From contig JALWLM010000059.1 of assembly GCA_027084145.1 (NCBI GenBank), positions 1 to 7,702 on the forward strand: a stretch of 7,702 bases of DNA. The letters run 5' to 3'. How positions within the stretch are numbered: position 1 is the stretch's first letter; every line of letters begins with the position of its first letter. Of the stretch, positions 1 through 6,972 are shown one piece after another. Origin of the DNA: Crocinitomicaceae bacterium (GTDB lineage: Bacteria; Bacteroidota; Bacteroidia; Flavobacteriales_D; Crocinitomicaceae). The position numbers and the translations under genes were made by a program. The notes beneath the pieces are model-generated. The model saw only the letters and a list, made by a program, of their open reading frames with translations. It made no database searches and was not told where the DNA came from.

Positions 1-123
1 AAAATAAACACACATTTCAAAAGAGGCATGATTGGCGGGTATGTTGAGAATTAATAACAAACCATAAAAAGGAACAAATAAGGGATTAAAAATCCATGAA
101 ACAAATTCTGCTATATTTTTCAT
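1..123 (-). CDS. Partial membrane protein downstream of rpoN (N-terminal 41 codons only)
   Basis: Forty-one open codons run from an ATG at 123-121 to the left edge of the window, so only the N-terminus is visible. It begins MKNIAEFVSWIFNPLFVPFY and continues with a hydrophobic stretch (GLLLILNIP), which looks like a first transmembrane segment rather than a cleaved signal peptide. The start is supported by an AAAGGA ribosome-binding-like sequence a few bases upstream, inside the end of rpoN, and by a one-base stop/start overlap with rpoN (TAATG), which suggests translational coupling. From memory, the 'NPL..P.YG' pattern resembles membrane proteins of the PAP2-phosphatase-like kind found beside rpoN in Bacteroidota. 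That family assignment is tentative because no catalytic residues lie in the window. Gene content and start are fairly sure; function is not. Confidence 0.7.
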   Translation of the reverse strand, partial: MKNIAEFVSWIFNPLFVPFYGLLLILNIPANHASFEMCVYF

Positions 124-1556
124 TACAATTCCTTTCGAAGTCGTGCTACGGGAATATTTAATTGTTCTCTATATTTAGCGACTGTTCTTCGTGCAATATT
201 ATACCCCTTTTCTTTAAGCAGAGCAGCCAGTTTTTCATCTGTTAATGGTTTTCTTTTATCTTCATTTGCCACGGCTTCTGATAGTATTTTCTTCACCTCT
301 CTGGTTGAAACTTCTTCTCCGGAACTTGTCGACAATGATTCTGAAAAGAAATATTTTAAAGGAAATATTCCATGGTCTGTTTGAACGTATTTACTATTTG
401 CAACACGAGATACTGTAGATATATCCAGATTAACAATTTCAGCAATATCTTTAAGAATCATCGGTCGCATTTTAGTTTCATCTCCCGTTAAGAAAAATTC
501 TTTTTGATAATCTAAAATCGCTCTCATTGTGGTTAGCAGGGTATTTTGTCTTTGCTTTATAGCATCAATAAACCATTTCGCTCCATCCAATTTTTGCTTA
601 ATAAACAACGTTGCTTCTTTATCTGCTTTTGATGTCTTCGCTCCCTCAGCATAGCGTTTCAGCATATTTTGATACGTTTTACTCACTTTTAAATCCGGAG
701 CATTTCTTCCGTTTAGTGTTAACTCCAACTTTCCATTGTTTTCGGTTACAATAAAATCAGGTATAATTTGCTGATAATTTCCCGCGGCTTCTCTCATCGA
801 GCCCCCCGGTTTCGGATTAAGTTTTACGATTTCTTTAATAGCATCTTTGAGGTCTTCCTCTTCGATTTCCATCTTTTTTAGTATCTTATCGTAATGCTTT
901 TTACTAAACTCTTCAAAATAGTTTTCTAAAATCTTCTTTGCTGTGTATTTTGAGATATCTCCGTCCTGCTTACGGTTGATTTGTAACAACAAGCATTCTC
1001 TTAAATCTCTTGCTCCTACTCCCGCGGGCTCCATTTCCTGCACTTTTTCTAAAACTTTTGCAACCTCTTCTTCTGTTGTTTCTATATTTTGAGAAAAAGC
1101 CAAATCATCTACAATCGCTTCTATTTCTCTATTTAAATATCCTGATTCGTCAATGTTTCCTACAATAGTCTCTGCTATCATTTTTTCTTTTTCATTGAAG
1201 TTCATCAGGTTGATTTGTCCTAATAGCCGTTCATGAAGAGATTTACTGCCTGTTATGGGGATTACATGCTCTTCTTCATCTTTTCCTTTATTACTGATTT
1301 GAGTTTTATAATCGGAGTCATCGGGAAGATAATCTTCAACATTAAAATCTTCCTCTAGTTTTTCTTCTTGTTGATCTTCTACAACAAGCTCTTCCTCTTC
1401 TTCTTTTCCTTCTTCTAAAGCAGGGTTTTCCTCTATTTCTTGTTTTATTCTTGCCTCAAGTTCCGCAGTAGGTACTTGTAACAATTTCATTAATTGAATT
1501 TGTTGTGGTGAGAGTTTTTGCTCTAATTTTTGGGACAATGATTGCTTTAGTGCCAT
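123..1556 (-). CDS. rpoN: RNA polymerase sigma-54 factor (RpoN)
   Basis: Sigma-54 directs core RNA polymerase to -24/-12 promoters, which open only with an ATP-driven enhancer-binding protein. The 477-residue protein has the complete family layout. Region I (residues about 1-48) is glutamine- and leucine-rich (LKQSLSQKLEQKLSPQQIQ), the part that contacts activators. A strongly acidic region II follows at about 48-97 (EEGKEEEEEL and onward). The core-binding domain follows from about 105, with the conserved VGARDLRECLLLQI at 180-193. The helix-turn-helix that reads the -12 element is at about 367-391 (LKDIAEIVNLDISTVSRVAN). The diagnostic RpoN box ARRTVAKYRE is at 455-464, near the C-terminus, and reads the -24 element. 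Length is normal for the family and nothing is broken. It lies 39 bases after asnS, with AGAAGGA about 15 bases before its ATG, and overlaps the next gene by one base. No activator gene is visible here. Confidence 0.97.
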   Translation of the reverse strand: MALKQSLSQKLEQKLSPQQIQLMKLLQVPTAELEARIKQEIEENPALEEGKEEEEELVVEDQQEEKLEEDFNVEDYLPDDSDYKTQISNKGKDEEEHVIPITGSKSLHERLLGQINLMNFNEKEKMIAETIVGNIDESGYLNREIEAIVDDLAFSQNIETTEEEVAKVLEKVQEMEPAGVGARDLRECLLLQINRKQDGDISKYTAKKILENYFEEFSKKHYDKILKKMEIEEEDLKDAIKEIVKLNPKPGGSMREAAGNYQQIIPDFIVTENNGKLELTLNGRNAPDLKVSKTYQNMLKRYAEGAKTSKADKEATLFIKQKLDGAKWFIDAIKQRQNTLLTTMRAILDYQKEFFLTGDETKMRPMILKDIAEIVNLDISTVSRVANSKYVQTDHGIFPLKYFFSESLSTSSGEEVSTREVKKILSEAVANEDKRKPLTDEKLAALLKEKGYNIARRTVAKYREQLNIPVARLRKEL

Positions 1557-1595
1557 TTTTATTGTTTAATTTCCTTCTGTTAATTTAATAATTTT

Positions 1596-3035
1596 TTAGA
1601 ACTCAGCGTTTTGAGGTGTTCTTGGAAACGGTATCACGTCTCTAATATTGGTCATTCCGGTAACGAACATCACCAATCTTTCAAGTCCCAAACCAAAACC
1701 TGCATGAGGAACAGAACCAAAACGGCGGGTGTCCAAATACCACCACAAATCTTTTTCTGCTATTCCAAATGCTGCACTTTTTTCTTTTAATACATCCAAG
1801 CGTTCCTCTCTTTGCGATCCTCCAACAATTTCTCCTATTCCCGGAAATAAAACATCCATTGCCGCTACCGTTTTTCCATCATCATTTTGTCGCATATAAA
1901 AGGCCTTTATTTCCTTTGGATAGTCTGTTAAAATTACCGGTTTTTTGAAATGTTTTTCGACCAAGTAACGCTCATGCTCCGATTGTAAATCTACCCCCCA
2001 TTTCACCTCATATTGAAATTTCTTTTTCTTGTAAGGTTTCGACTGCATCAAAATATCAATTGCTTCGGTATAGGGTAAGCGTTCAAAATCATTATTCACC
2101 ACAAACTCTAATCTTTCGATTAACGTCATGTCACTTCTTTTGTTTTGTGGTTTGGATGCTTGTTCTTTTTTGTCTCTTTCATTTAAGAAGTCTAAATCAT
2201 CTTTGCAGTTTTCAAGGACATAATTGATGACATACTTCAAAAAATCTTCTGTGAGATTCATGTTATCGTTCAAATCATTAAACGCCACCTCCGGTTCAAT
2301 CATCCAAAATTCCGCAAGATGCCTAGAGGTATTAGAGTTTTCGGCTCTAAAAGTTGGTCCAAAAGTATAAACCTGTCCCAATGCTAATGCGGCAAGCTCT
2401 GCCTCTAATTGTCCTGAAACCGTTAAGCTAACTTCCTTTCCAAAAAAATCTTCTTTATAGTTGATACTTCCGTCTTCATTCTTGGGAATATTGTTTAAGT
2501 CAAAGTTTGTCACGTGAAACATTTCTCCCGCTCCTTCACAATCTGATCCTGTTATAATTGGTGTATGAATATAGTAAAAACCATTATCATTAAAATACTT
2601 GTGTATTGCATAAGAAACAGCATGTCTAATTCTAAAAACCGCTCCGAAAGTGTTTGTTCTAAAGCGAAGGTGTGCTTGTTCTCTTAAAAATTCCAAGCTG
2701 TGCTTTTTGGGTTGCATTACTGTCTTTTGGACTTCCTCAGGGTTTGCTTCTCCTATAATTTCTATACTTTCTACTTGTAGTTCAACATCTTGTCCTTTAC
2801 CTAAAGATTCAACTAATTTGCCCGTAACGGATATGGCTGCTCCTGTTGTTATTTTCTTTAACAAATTTTCATCAAAGTTTTCAAAATCAACAACTGCTTG
2901 CAAGTTTTTAATAGTTGAACCATCATTTAGTTGAATAAAGCGGTTGCTTCTAAAAGCTCTAACCCATCCCTTTACTGTTATCTTTTCTCCTAATTGAGGT
3001 TCTTTTAATATTGTGGATATTCTTTCTCTTTTCAT
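1596..3035 (-). CDS. asnS: Asparaginyl-tRNA synthetase (AsnRS)
   Basis: This cytoplasmic class IIb enzyme charges tRNA-Asn with asparagine using ATP. The 479-residue protein has an N-terminal OB-fold anticodon-binding domain (about 15-97; KITVKGWVRAFRSNRFIQLN at 18-37) and a class II catalytic domain. Motif 2 is at about 225-249 (FRAENSNTSRHLAEFW, with the ATP-contacting arginine at 230). Motif 3 is GFGLGLERLVMF at 446-457. The C-terminus IRDVIPFPRTPQNAEF is typical of AsnRS rather than AspRS. An insertion of roughly 25 residues at about 178-202 (around NEDGSINYKEDFFGK) makes it slightly longer than the E. coli enzyme (466 residues); I recall similar insertions in other Bacteroidota AsnRS. 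The ATG start at 3035 follows an A-rich leader without a clear Shine-Dalgarno, as is common in this phylum. It lies downstream of the initiator tRNA and its terminator, and leads into rpoN. Confidence 0.97.
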   Translation of the reverse strand: MKRERISTILKEPQLGEKITVKGWVRAFRSNRFIQLNDGSTIKNLQAVVDFENFDENLLKKITTGAAISVTGKLVESLGKGQDVELQVESIEIIGEANPEEVQKTVMQPKKHSLEFLREQAHLRFRTNTFGAVFRIRHAVSYAIHKYFNDNGFYYIHTPIITGSDCEGAGEMFHVTNFDLNNIPKNEDGSINYKEDFFGKEVSLTVSGQLEAELAALALGQVYTFGPTFRAENSNTSRHLAEFWMIEPEVAFNDLNDNMNLTEDFLKYVINYVLENCKDDLDFLNERDKKEQASKPQNKRSDMTLIERLEFVVNNDFERLPYTEAIDILMQSKPYKKKKFQYEVKWGVDLQSEHERYLVEKHFKKPVILTDYPKEIKAFYMRQNDDGKTVAAMDVLFPGIGEIVGGSQREERLDVLKEKSAAFGIAEKDLWWYLDTRRFGSVPHAGFGLGLERLVMFVTGMTNIRDVIPFPRTPQNAEF

Positions 3036-3054
3036 TTCAAAAAATTAATTATGC

Positions 3055-3084
3055 CAAAAATAATAAGAATCAATACAAAAACAG
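3055..3084 (-). promoter_or_regulatory. Possible asnS promoter
   Basis: On the minus strand TATTTTTG (3062-3055) matches the Bacteroidota -7 consensus TAnnTTTG. Nineteen bases upstream lies CTG (3084-3082), one mismatch from the expected TTG of the -33 element. Transcription would then begin around 3048, giving a leader of roughly a dozen bases before the asnS ATG. The region is AT-rich, so a chance match to the -7 box is quite possible. The tRNA terminator immediately upstream makes a separate promoter for asnS likely on logical grounds. Confidence 0.4.
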
Positions 3085-3100
3085 GTGGGAAAAGAAAACA

Positions 3101-3131
3101 AAAACCGACAACTTTAAAAATTGTCGGTTTT
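3101..3131 (-). terminator. Intrinsic terminator after the initiator tRNA
   Basis: A perfect 11-base inverted repeat (AAAACCGACAA at 3101-3111 and TTGTCGGTTTT at 3121-3131) encloses a 9-base loop. On the minus strand it is followed by a T-rich tract (TTTTTGTTTTCTTTTC including the end of the stem), the layout of a Rho-independent terminator. It begins nine bases after the 3' end of the tRNA and sits before the asnS promoter region, so its likely job is to end the tRNA transcript. The plus strand also has T-rich sequence after the stem, but no plus-strand gene lies upstream for it to serve. Confidence 0.85.
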
Positions 3132-3139
3132 CTTTTTAG

Positions 3140-3212
<73 letters not shown>

Positions 3213-3220
3213 ATATATAT

Positions 3221-3235
3221 CTGAATTAGATTCAG
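3221..3235 (-). other. Small hairpin in the 5' leader of the initiator tRNA
   Basis: A perfect 6-base inverted repeat with a 3-base loop (CTGAAT-TAG-ATTCAG on the plus strand) lies between the tRNA promoter and the mature tRNA 5' end. Given the -7 box at 3248-3241, transcription should begin near 3234-3236, so nearly the whole precursor leader upstream of the remaining eight bases (ATATATAT) would be this hairpin. It could guide RNase P processing or protect the 5' end. Its function is inferred only; the inverted repeat itself is plain in the sequence. Confidence 0.5.
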
Positions 3236-3240
3236 CGGTG

Positions 3241-3271
3241 CAAATATAATAATCTTAACGAGGAAAAGCAA
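3241..3271 (-). promoter_or_regulatory. Bacteroidota-type promoter of the initiator tRNA
   Basis: On the minus strand TTG (3271-3269) is followed after exactly 20 bases by TATATTTG (3248-3241). This matches the Bacteroidota housekeeping sigma consensus of a -33 TTG-type element and a -7 TAnnTTTG element at their preferred spacing. The box ends 28 bases before the tRNA 5' end, giving a short precursor leader. It is the best promoter match I found in the window and supports the phylum assignment. Confidence 0.8.
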
Positions 3272-3340
3272 GTGTAAAAAGATTTATTTCATGTTTTTTT
3301 TGTTTCTTTATTGTTTGAAAACATTAATTACTTTAATAAA

Positions 3341-4135
3341 ATGAACCGTTTCTTCTATTTCCTTCTTTTTGTGATCATACTAACTTCTTGTAATACTGAG
3401 GATTCCGTCCAACAAAAAGATAACACAAATGTTGACACAAAAGAAGACCTCAACTCTGTTTATTCTCCATCAAAAGAAGCCCAACTCTTGGATGAATATG
3501 TACTTCAAATAGACACAAATAAAACTTGGAGAAGAGGCGAAAGTTTGTTTTACACAAAAGATGATGGACATTCAAATCAAGTTGCTGTTGTCATTGATGA
3601 CTCAAATTATATTGTAAAGATTGAGGAAGAATACACTCTCCCGAATTCACCCTGTGTTTTGAGAAATGTGTTTTATTTCAAAAATGCAAAGATGGTTGTT
3701 TCAAAAGAATACTTTGAAAAGGGAGATAGATTTGTAGAACAGGTTGTTTACTACAACAATGAAAAACCTTTTGATGCAAAAAGAAGAGATGCTCCTTACG
3801 AGGAAGAATTGGAATATGTTGACTTTTATAAGACAACTCCTAAAAAAGTCTCTTATCAAAAGGCAATACGTTTACTCAACGCAAAGGAGGAATTTGAAAC
3901 TAATTTTCAAGAATTTATTGAAGATGAAGGAACTCTATATATGATTGTTGGAGAAAATAAACCAAACGGATACTACTCCTCAATAGTGTTACAATCTATT
4001 CCTCCTATTATTGCAAAACTTCGAAAAGATCCTAAAGGAATGAAAGGGTTTCCTCTAAGTGTTACAACAGAAAAGGTTAAAGTTCCGCAAGGCTATGAAT
4101 ATCAAGTGCTTGTTTCTGTTTCTGAACGAAAATAA
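3341..4135 (+). CDS. Lipoprotein of unknown family next to a T9SS cargo/PorP pair
   Basis: I do not recognise the family. The 264-residue protein starts with a lipoprotein signal peptide (MNRFFYFLLFVIILTSC) whose lipobox LTSC puts the lipidated cysteine at residue 17. An acidic, asparagine-rich tether follows (about 18-45; NTED directly after the cysteine), then a mixed alpha/beta domain with many charged and aromatic residues (for example RNVFYFKNAKMVVSKEYF at 108-125) and one further cysteine (105). Acidic residues just after the lipid cysteine resemble the surface-export signal of some Bacteroidota lipoproteins; surface display is inference. The ATG at 3341 is preferred over an in-frame TTG at 3311 because it places the signal peptide at the very N-terminus. 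No convincing promoter match was found upstream. The stop is 29 bases before the T9SS cargo gene, so the two are probably co-transcribed, and a role in cargo handling is possible but unproven. Confidence 0.88.
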   Translation: MNRFFYFLLFVIILTSCNTEDSVQQKDNTNVDTKEDLNSVYSPSKEAQLLDEYVLQIDTNKTWRRGESLFYTKDDGHSNQVAVVIDDSNYIVKIEEEYTLPNSPCVLRNVFYFKNAKMVVSKEYFEKGDRFVEQVVYYNNEKPFDAKRRDAPYEEELEYVDFYKTTPKKVSYQKAIRLLNAKEEFETNFQEFIEDEGTLYMIVGENKPNGYYSSIVLQSIPPIIAKLRKDPKGMKGFPLSVTTEKVKVPQGYEYQVLVSVSERK

Positions 4136-4164
4136 ATAACAAAACAACACGTTTTAATAATGCA

Positions 4165-5451
4165 ATGAATCAATTACTGTCTTTTATATTTTCTTTTCTA
4201 TCCTTATTTTCTTTATCACAAGAAGCTTATGACGTTTGTTCTCAAGCTTTAGAGCTTTGTCCCAATAATGTTTATACCGTAAATAACATTGGTGCTAGTG
4301 CGACGGTATGTACAAATTGTGAAGACGGTTTTAATTTTTGTTTTCCTACAAATAACACCATTTGGATGCGTTTTACAACAAATTCAAGCGGGGGAAATGT
4401 TCAGGTTGATTTCAGCGACCTTGTTTTTGAAAACAACCCGGGGCAAGACAACGAAATTCAAGCAACCATTATTCGTCCTTCTGTTCCCTGTAGCAGTAAC
4501 AGCTATACTCAAGTGGGAAATTGCGTTGCTGCTGCTTCCGCTAACTTTCAATTAACCGCAACCGGACTTCTTCCTTCTACGACCTATTATGTTGTTGTTG
4601 ACGGAGATCTTTCCGGTGTGGGGATAACGGCTCCCGCAGAAGCCACGTTTAATGTTTCTATTTCCGGAACAGGTATTACACGACCCACTCCTTCTGCTCA
4701 AATTTATCAGAGTCAAACCACTATTTGCGAGGGAGAAAATATTCTATTTTATGTGGATACCATAAATTGTCCTTCGGGACCTCAAGGAACTCTGTTTGAA
4801 TGGTATAAAAACGGTCAGCTTATAGCAACAACTGCTGATACGGTTGTAAATCTTGCAGGGTTTTCCTCCGGAGATATTGTTTCAGTCTCTTATGATTGTT
4901 TTAGTAACTGCCCTGTTAATGTGACATCTTCGAGTCAACCACTAAATGTTGTTAGTTTTATTGTAGATGCAGGAGAGGATATTGTTGCAACCCCGGGAGA
5001 ACAAGTAACCGTTTCCGGAAACACCACGGCAACCTCTTTTTATTGGTCGCCACAATATTTGTTTGTGGACCCGCAATCCATCACGACAACCGTGTCATCA
5101 GACAAAACGGTTACATTAACGCTTGTTGGAACGGTTGGGAATTGTACAAAAACAGATCAGTTGGTTTTAATGATTGACAAGGGTTTGGATATTCCTAATA
5201 CTTTTTCCCCTAATGGAGATGGTATCAATGAAAAATGGATCATACCCGGAATTGAAAACTATCCTCTTTGTGAATTGAAAATTTATACTCGTTGGGGACA
5301 AGAAATTTTTAGTGCAACAGGATACAATGAATCAAAAGCTTGGAACGGAATGATTCAATCAAGAAAAGCTGCTGAGGGGGTCTATTTTTATGTTTTAGAC
5401 TTAAATGACGGAAGCGATATTATTAAAGGAAATTTGACATTAATAAGATGA
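4165..5451 (+). CDS. Secreted protein with T9SS type B (CHU_C) C-terminal sorting domain
   Basis: This is a type IX secretion cargo: exported by Sec, then across the outer membrane via its C-terminal signal. The 428-residue protein has a signal peptide at about 1-19 (MNQLLSFIFSFLSLFSLSQ). A beta-rich domain follows at about 21-170 with cysteines and aromatic strands (TNNTIWMRFTT, STTYYVVVDGD), resembling adhesive or pre-peptidase-like domains of Bacteroidota surface proteins. Two Ig/PKD-like modules follow at about 172-264 (LFEWYKNGQL) and 265-337 (TSFYWSP). The gliding motility-associated C-terminal domain is at about 343-428: IPNTFSPNGDGINEKW, then LKIYTRWGQEIF, KAWNG, and AEGVYFYVL. It has 13 cysteines, mostly in the first 250 residues, suggesting disulfides outside the cell. 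No catalytic motif is seen, so it is probably adhesive or structural. Its stop overlaps the start of the PorP/SprF gene by four bases. Confidence 0.92.
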   Translation: MNQLLSFIFSFLSLFSLSQEAYDVCSQALELCPNNVYTVNNIGASATVCTNCEDGFNFCFPTNNTIWMRFTTNSSGGNVQVDFSDLVFENNPGQDNEIQATIIRPSVPCSSNSYTQVGNCVAAASANFQLTATGLLPSTTYYVVVDGDLSGVGITAPAEATFNVSISGTGITRPTPSAQIYQSQTTICEGENILFYVDTINCPSGPQGTLFEWYKNGQLIATTADTVVNLAGFSSGDIVSVSYDCFSNCPVNVTSSSQPLNVVSFIVDAGEDIVATPGEQVTVSGNTTATSFYWSPQYLFVDPQSITTTVSSDKTVTLTLVGTVGNCTKTDQLVLMIDKGLDIPNTFSPNGDGINEKWIIPGIENYPLCELKIYTRWGQEIFSATGYNESKAWNGMIQSRKAAEGVYFYVLDLNDGSDIIKGNLTLIR

Positions 5452-6371
5452 GATTTTTGACTGTAATATTTCTTTTTTTAATGAGTGGGATTTTATTTTC
5501 TCAACAAATACCTCAATATACACAATGGTATAAAAATCTTCTTAGAGGAAACCCTGCTCATGCCGGCATTAACCGTTGTGTTGATTTTCATGCAGCATTG
5601 AGAACACAATGGCTAAATTTTCAAGGAGCACCGAATACAGGTTCATTAACGATTGGCATCCCTTTGTACAGACAAAGAAAAAAATATCTACAAGCACGGC
5701 ACGGAGCGGGAATTAAATTTGAACAAGATCATATCGGTCCTTTTAAAACAACACGTGTAAATTTGGCTTATGCCGCTCATTTTAATTTTGATAAGGACAA
5801 ACGTATTTCTTTTGGTATTTACGGCGGTATTCTTCAGTCCGGGTTTAACCCGAATAATGTTACAACAGTAGAAATAGATCCATCTGTTTTTCGCGAAGCC
5901 TCGATATTCTCTGCAGATGCTTCCGCTGGAGCATTATTTAAAGACGAGAAATACTTCGTAGGGTTAAGTCTAATAAACCTTATCCCTATAAGGTGGGACG
6001 ATTTGGGTACAAAGTCTCAGTATTTTATGCATGCAGCAATTACAGGAGGCTATCTTTATAGTGTTAATGATCATATTTCTTTCATTCCCGCGGGTAAAAT
6101 ACGTATTCCTGTACGAGGAAAAATCTCTGCTGATATTAATCTTCATTTTGACTATAAAAATACATTAGGCTTGGGACTTGGGTTCAGAAATAACGATGCT
6201 TTATTATTCTTTGCTTCCTTCAAAATTAACGGACAATTCGAAATTTCTTACTCATTTGATTACACGGTTTCTGACATTCAAAAAGTAGCGAATAACACTC
6301 ATGAAATTAAATTACGTTACTCTACGTGTAAAATTGATAAACCTCGAGCTGTAAGTTGTCCTCTGTTTTAA
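5448..6371 (+). CDS. PorP/SprF family type IX secretion outer-membrane protein
   Basis: The 307-residue protein has a cleavable signal peptide (about 1-18, MRFLTVIFLFLMSGILFS) and then the family N-terminus QQIPQYTQWYKNLLRGNPAH, with NPAHAG at 35-40 and RTQWLNFQGAPNT at 52-64. The rest is a succession of amphipathic beta strands with aromatic and glycine alternation (LAYAAHFNF, RISFGIYGGIL, NTLGLGLGF, FEISYSFDYTV) ending in THEIKLRYSTCK, consistent with an outer-membrane beta-barrel. Members are known as PorP in gingipain secretion and SprF beside SprB in gliding bacteria, where SprF is needed for export of its cognate type B cargo. The ATGA overlap with the preceding cargo gene implies translational coupling and a dedicated partnership. 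It is not called porP or sprF specifically, because the phylum has many paralogues and the neighbours differ from those operons. Two cysteines near the C-terminus (294, 304) may be accessory. Confidence 0.93.
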   Translation: MRFLTVIFLFLMSGILFSQQIPQYTQWYKNLLRGNPAHAGINRCVDFHAALRTQWLNFQGAPNTGSLTIGIPLYRQRKKYLQARHGAGIKFEQDHIGPFKTTRVNLAYAAHFNFDKDKRISFGIYGGILQSGFNPNNVTTVEIDPSVFREASIFSADASAGALFKDEKYFVGLSLINLIPIRWDDLGTKSQYFMHAAITGGYLYSVNDHISFIPAGKIRIPVRGKISADINLHFDYKNTLGLGLGFRNNDALLFFASFKINGQFEISYSFDYTVSDIQKVANNTHEIKLRYSTCKIDKPRAVSCPLF

Positions 6372-6392
6372 CTTGTTTTCCCCTTGTAAAAC

Positions 6393-6427
6393 GGTTTATA
6401 TTATTAAGGTTTTTCTAAATATAAACC
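6393..6427. terminator. Possible bidirectional terminator between convergent genes
   Basis: A perfect 10-base inverted repeat (GGTTTATATT at 6393-6402, AATATAAACC at 6418-6427) with a 15-base loop sits in the 61-base gap between two converging genes. On the plus strand it is followed by a loosely T-rich run (TATTATTTCTTTT), and on the minus strand by GTTTTAC. The stem is AU-rich and the T tracts are short, so it is a weak terminator by shape. Its position between two stop codons is the strongest argument for this role. Confidence 0.5.
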
Positions 6428-6432
6428 TGCTA

Positions 6433-6969
6433 TTATTTCTTTTCAACAAAATGCTCTCCTTCTTTTAAAATTGTTTTCAATTTTCCTGCGCTTTCTTCTA
6501 GTGCGGGTATCATGCTTTGAACAAAGCTTTTAAGCGGTTGATATGTTATTGAGCTTGTTTTTTGTTCTTTTGTCAAAAACAACTCTTTTTCATCGTATGT
6601 TTCTATCAAAATAACTGCTGTTCCAATTAAAAAAGCATACTTCAAAACGGAAAACAACATTCCTGCAACACGGTTAATCGTTCCCAACTGAACCACTTTT
6701 AACATTGTTTCTATCATTTTCCCTATAAAAAACACCCCTGCACCAACAAGAATGAAAACTACTGTAAAGGAAATAGTTGGTAAATATTGGTCATCAATCT
6801 CAAATAAAGCTGCTATTTTTTCTGAAGCTAAATGCGAAAAATGAATTCCCCCGTACAACCCTAAAAATAAGGCACAAAAAGTAACGATTTCTATGACAAA
6901 ACCTTTACGAAATCCTTTCCATGCTGCATAAATTAAGGCAATAAAAGTAAAGACGTCCAAATAGTTCAT
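6433..6969 (-). CDS. CvpA family inner-membrane protein
   Basis: CvpA (colicin V production) family proteins are small four-helix inner-membrane proteins linked in various bacteria to envelope homeostasis; the molecular activity is not settled. The 178-residue protein shows hydrophobic segments at about 4-18, 24-44, 63-84 and 102-122. It has two family signatures: GFRKGFV at 19-25 just after the first segment, and NRVAGMLFSVLK at 99-110 leading into the fourth. A charged cytoplasmic-type tail (about 124-178) follows. N-terminus MNYLDVFTFIALIYAAWKGF is typical of Bacteroidota members. It starts three bases after the stop of the YceI lipoprotein, with an AAAAGG stretch around the end of that gene as a possible ribosome-binding site, so the two form a short operon. 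The symbol cvpA is withheld because family members vary in role. Confidence 0.9.
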   Translation of the reverse strand: MNYLDVFTFIALIYAAWKGFRKGFVIEIVTFCALFLGLYGGIHFSHLASEKIAALFEIDDQYLPTISFTVVFILVGAGVFFIGKMIETMLKVVQLGTINRVAGMLFSVLKYAFLIGTAVILIETYDEKELFLTKEQKTSSITYQPLKSFVQSMIPALEESAGKLKTILKEGEHFVEKK

Positions 6970-6972
6970 TTC

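Noticed and set aside
2650..2934. Plus-strand open frame of 94 codons inside asnS
   Set aside because: It is antisense to the conserved OB-fold coding region of asnS and its translation resembles no protein family.
3311..3340. TTG start extending the unknown lipoprotein by ten residues
   Set aside because: It would put ten extra residues, including acidic and polar ones, ahead of a signal peptide that is complete from the ATG at 3341.
3744..3944. Plus-strand open frame of 66 codons inside the unknown lipoprotein gene
   Set aside because: It overlaps entirely in another frame with a gene that has a clear lipoprotein signal, and its translation is low-complexity and lysine-rich.
4141..4155. 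Inverted repeat AAAAC/GTTTT between the lipoprotein and cargo genes
   Set aside because: Only five base pairs, mostly A-T, which is expected by chance in such sequence; not called as a terminator or attenuator.
4289..4555. Plus-strand open frame of 88 codons inside the T9SS cargo gene
   Set aside because: It is in a different frame from a long, well-supported gene and has no recognisable features.
6375..6392. Second small inverted repeat GTTTT/AAAAC after the PorP/SprF gene
   Set aside because: The 5-bp A/T-rich stem is too weak to count as a terminator, and the adjacent 10-bp stem is a better candidate.
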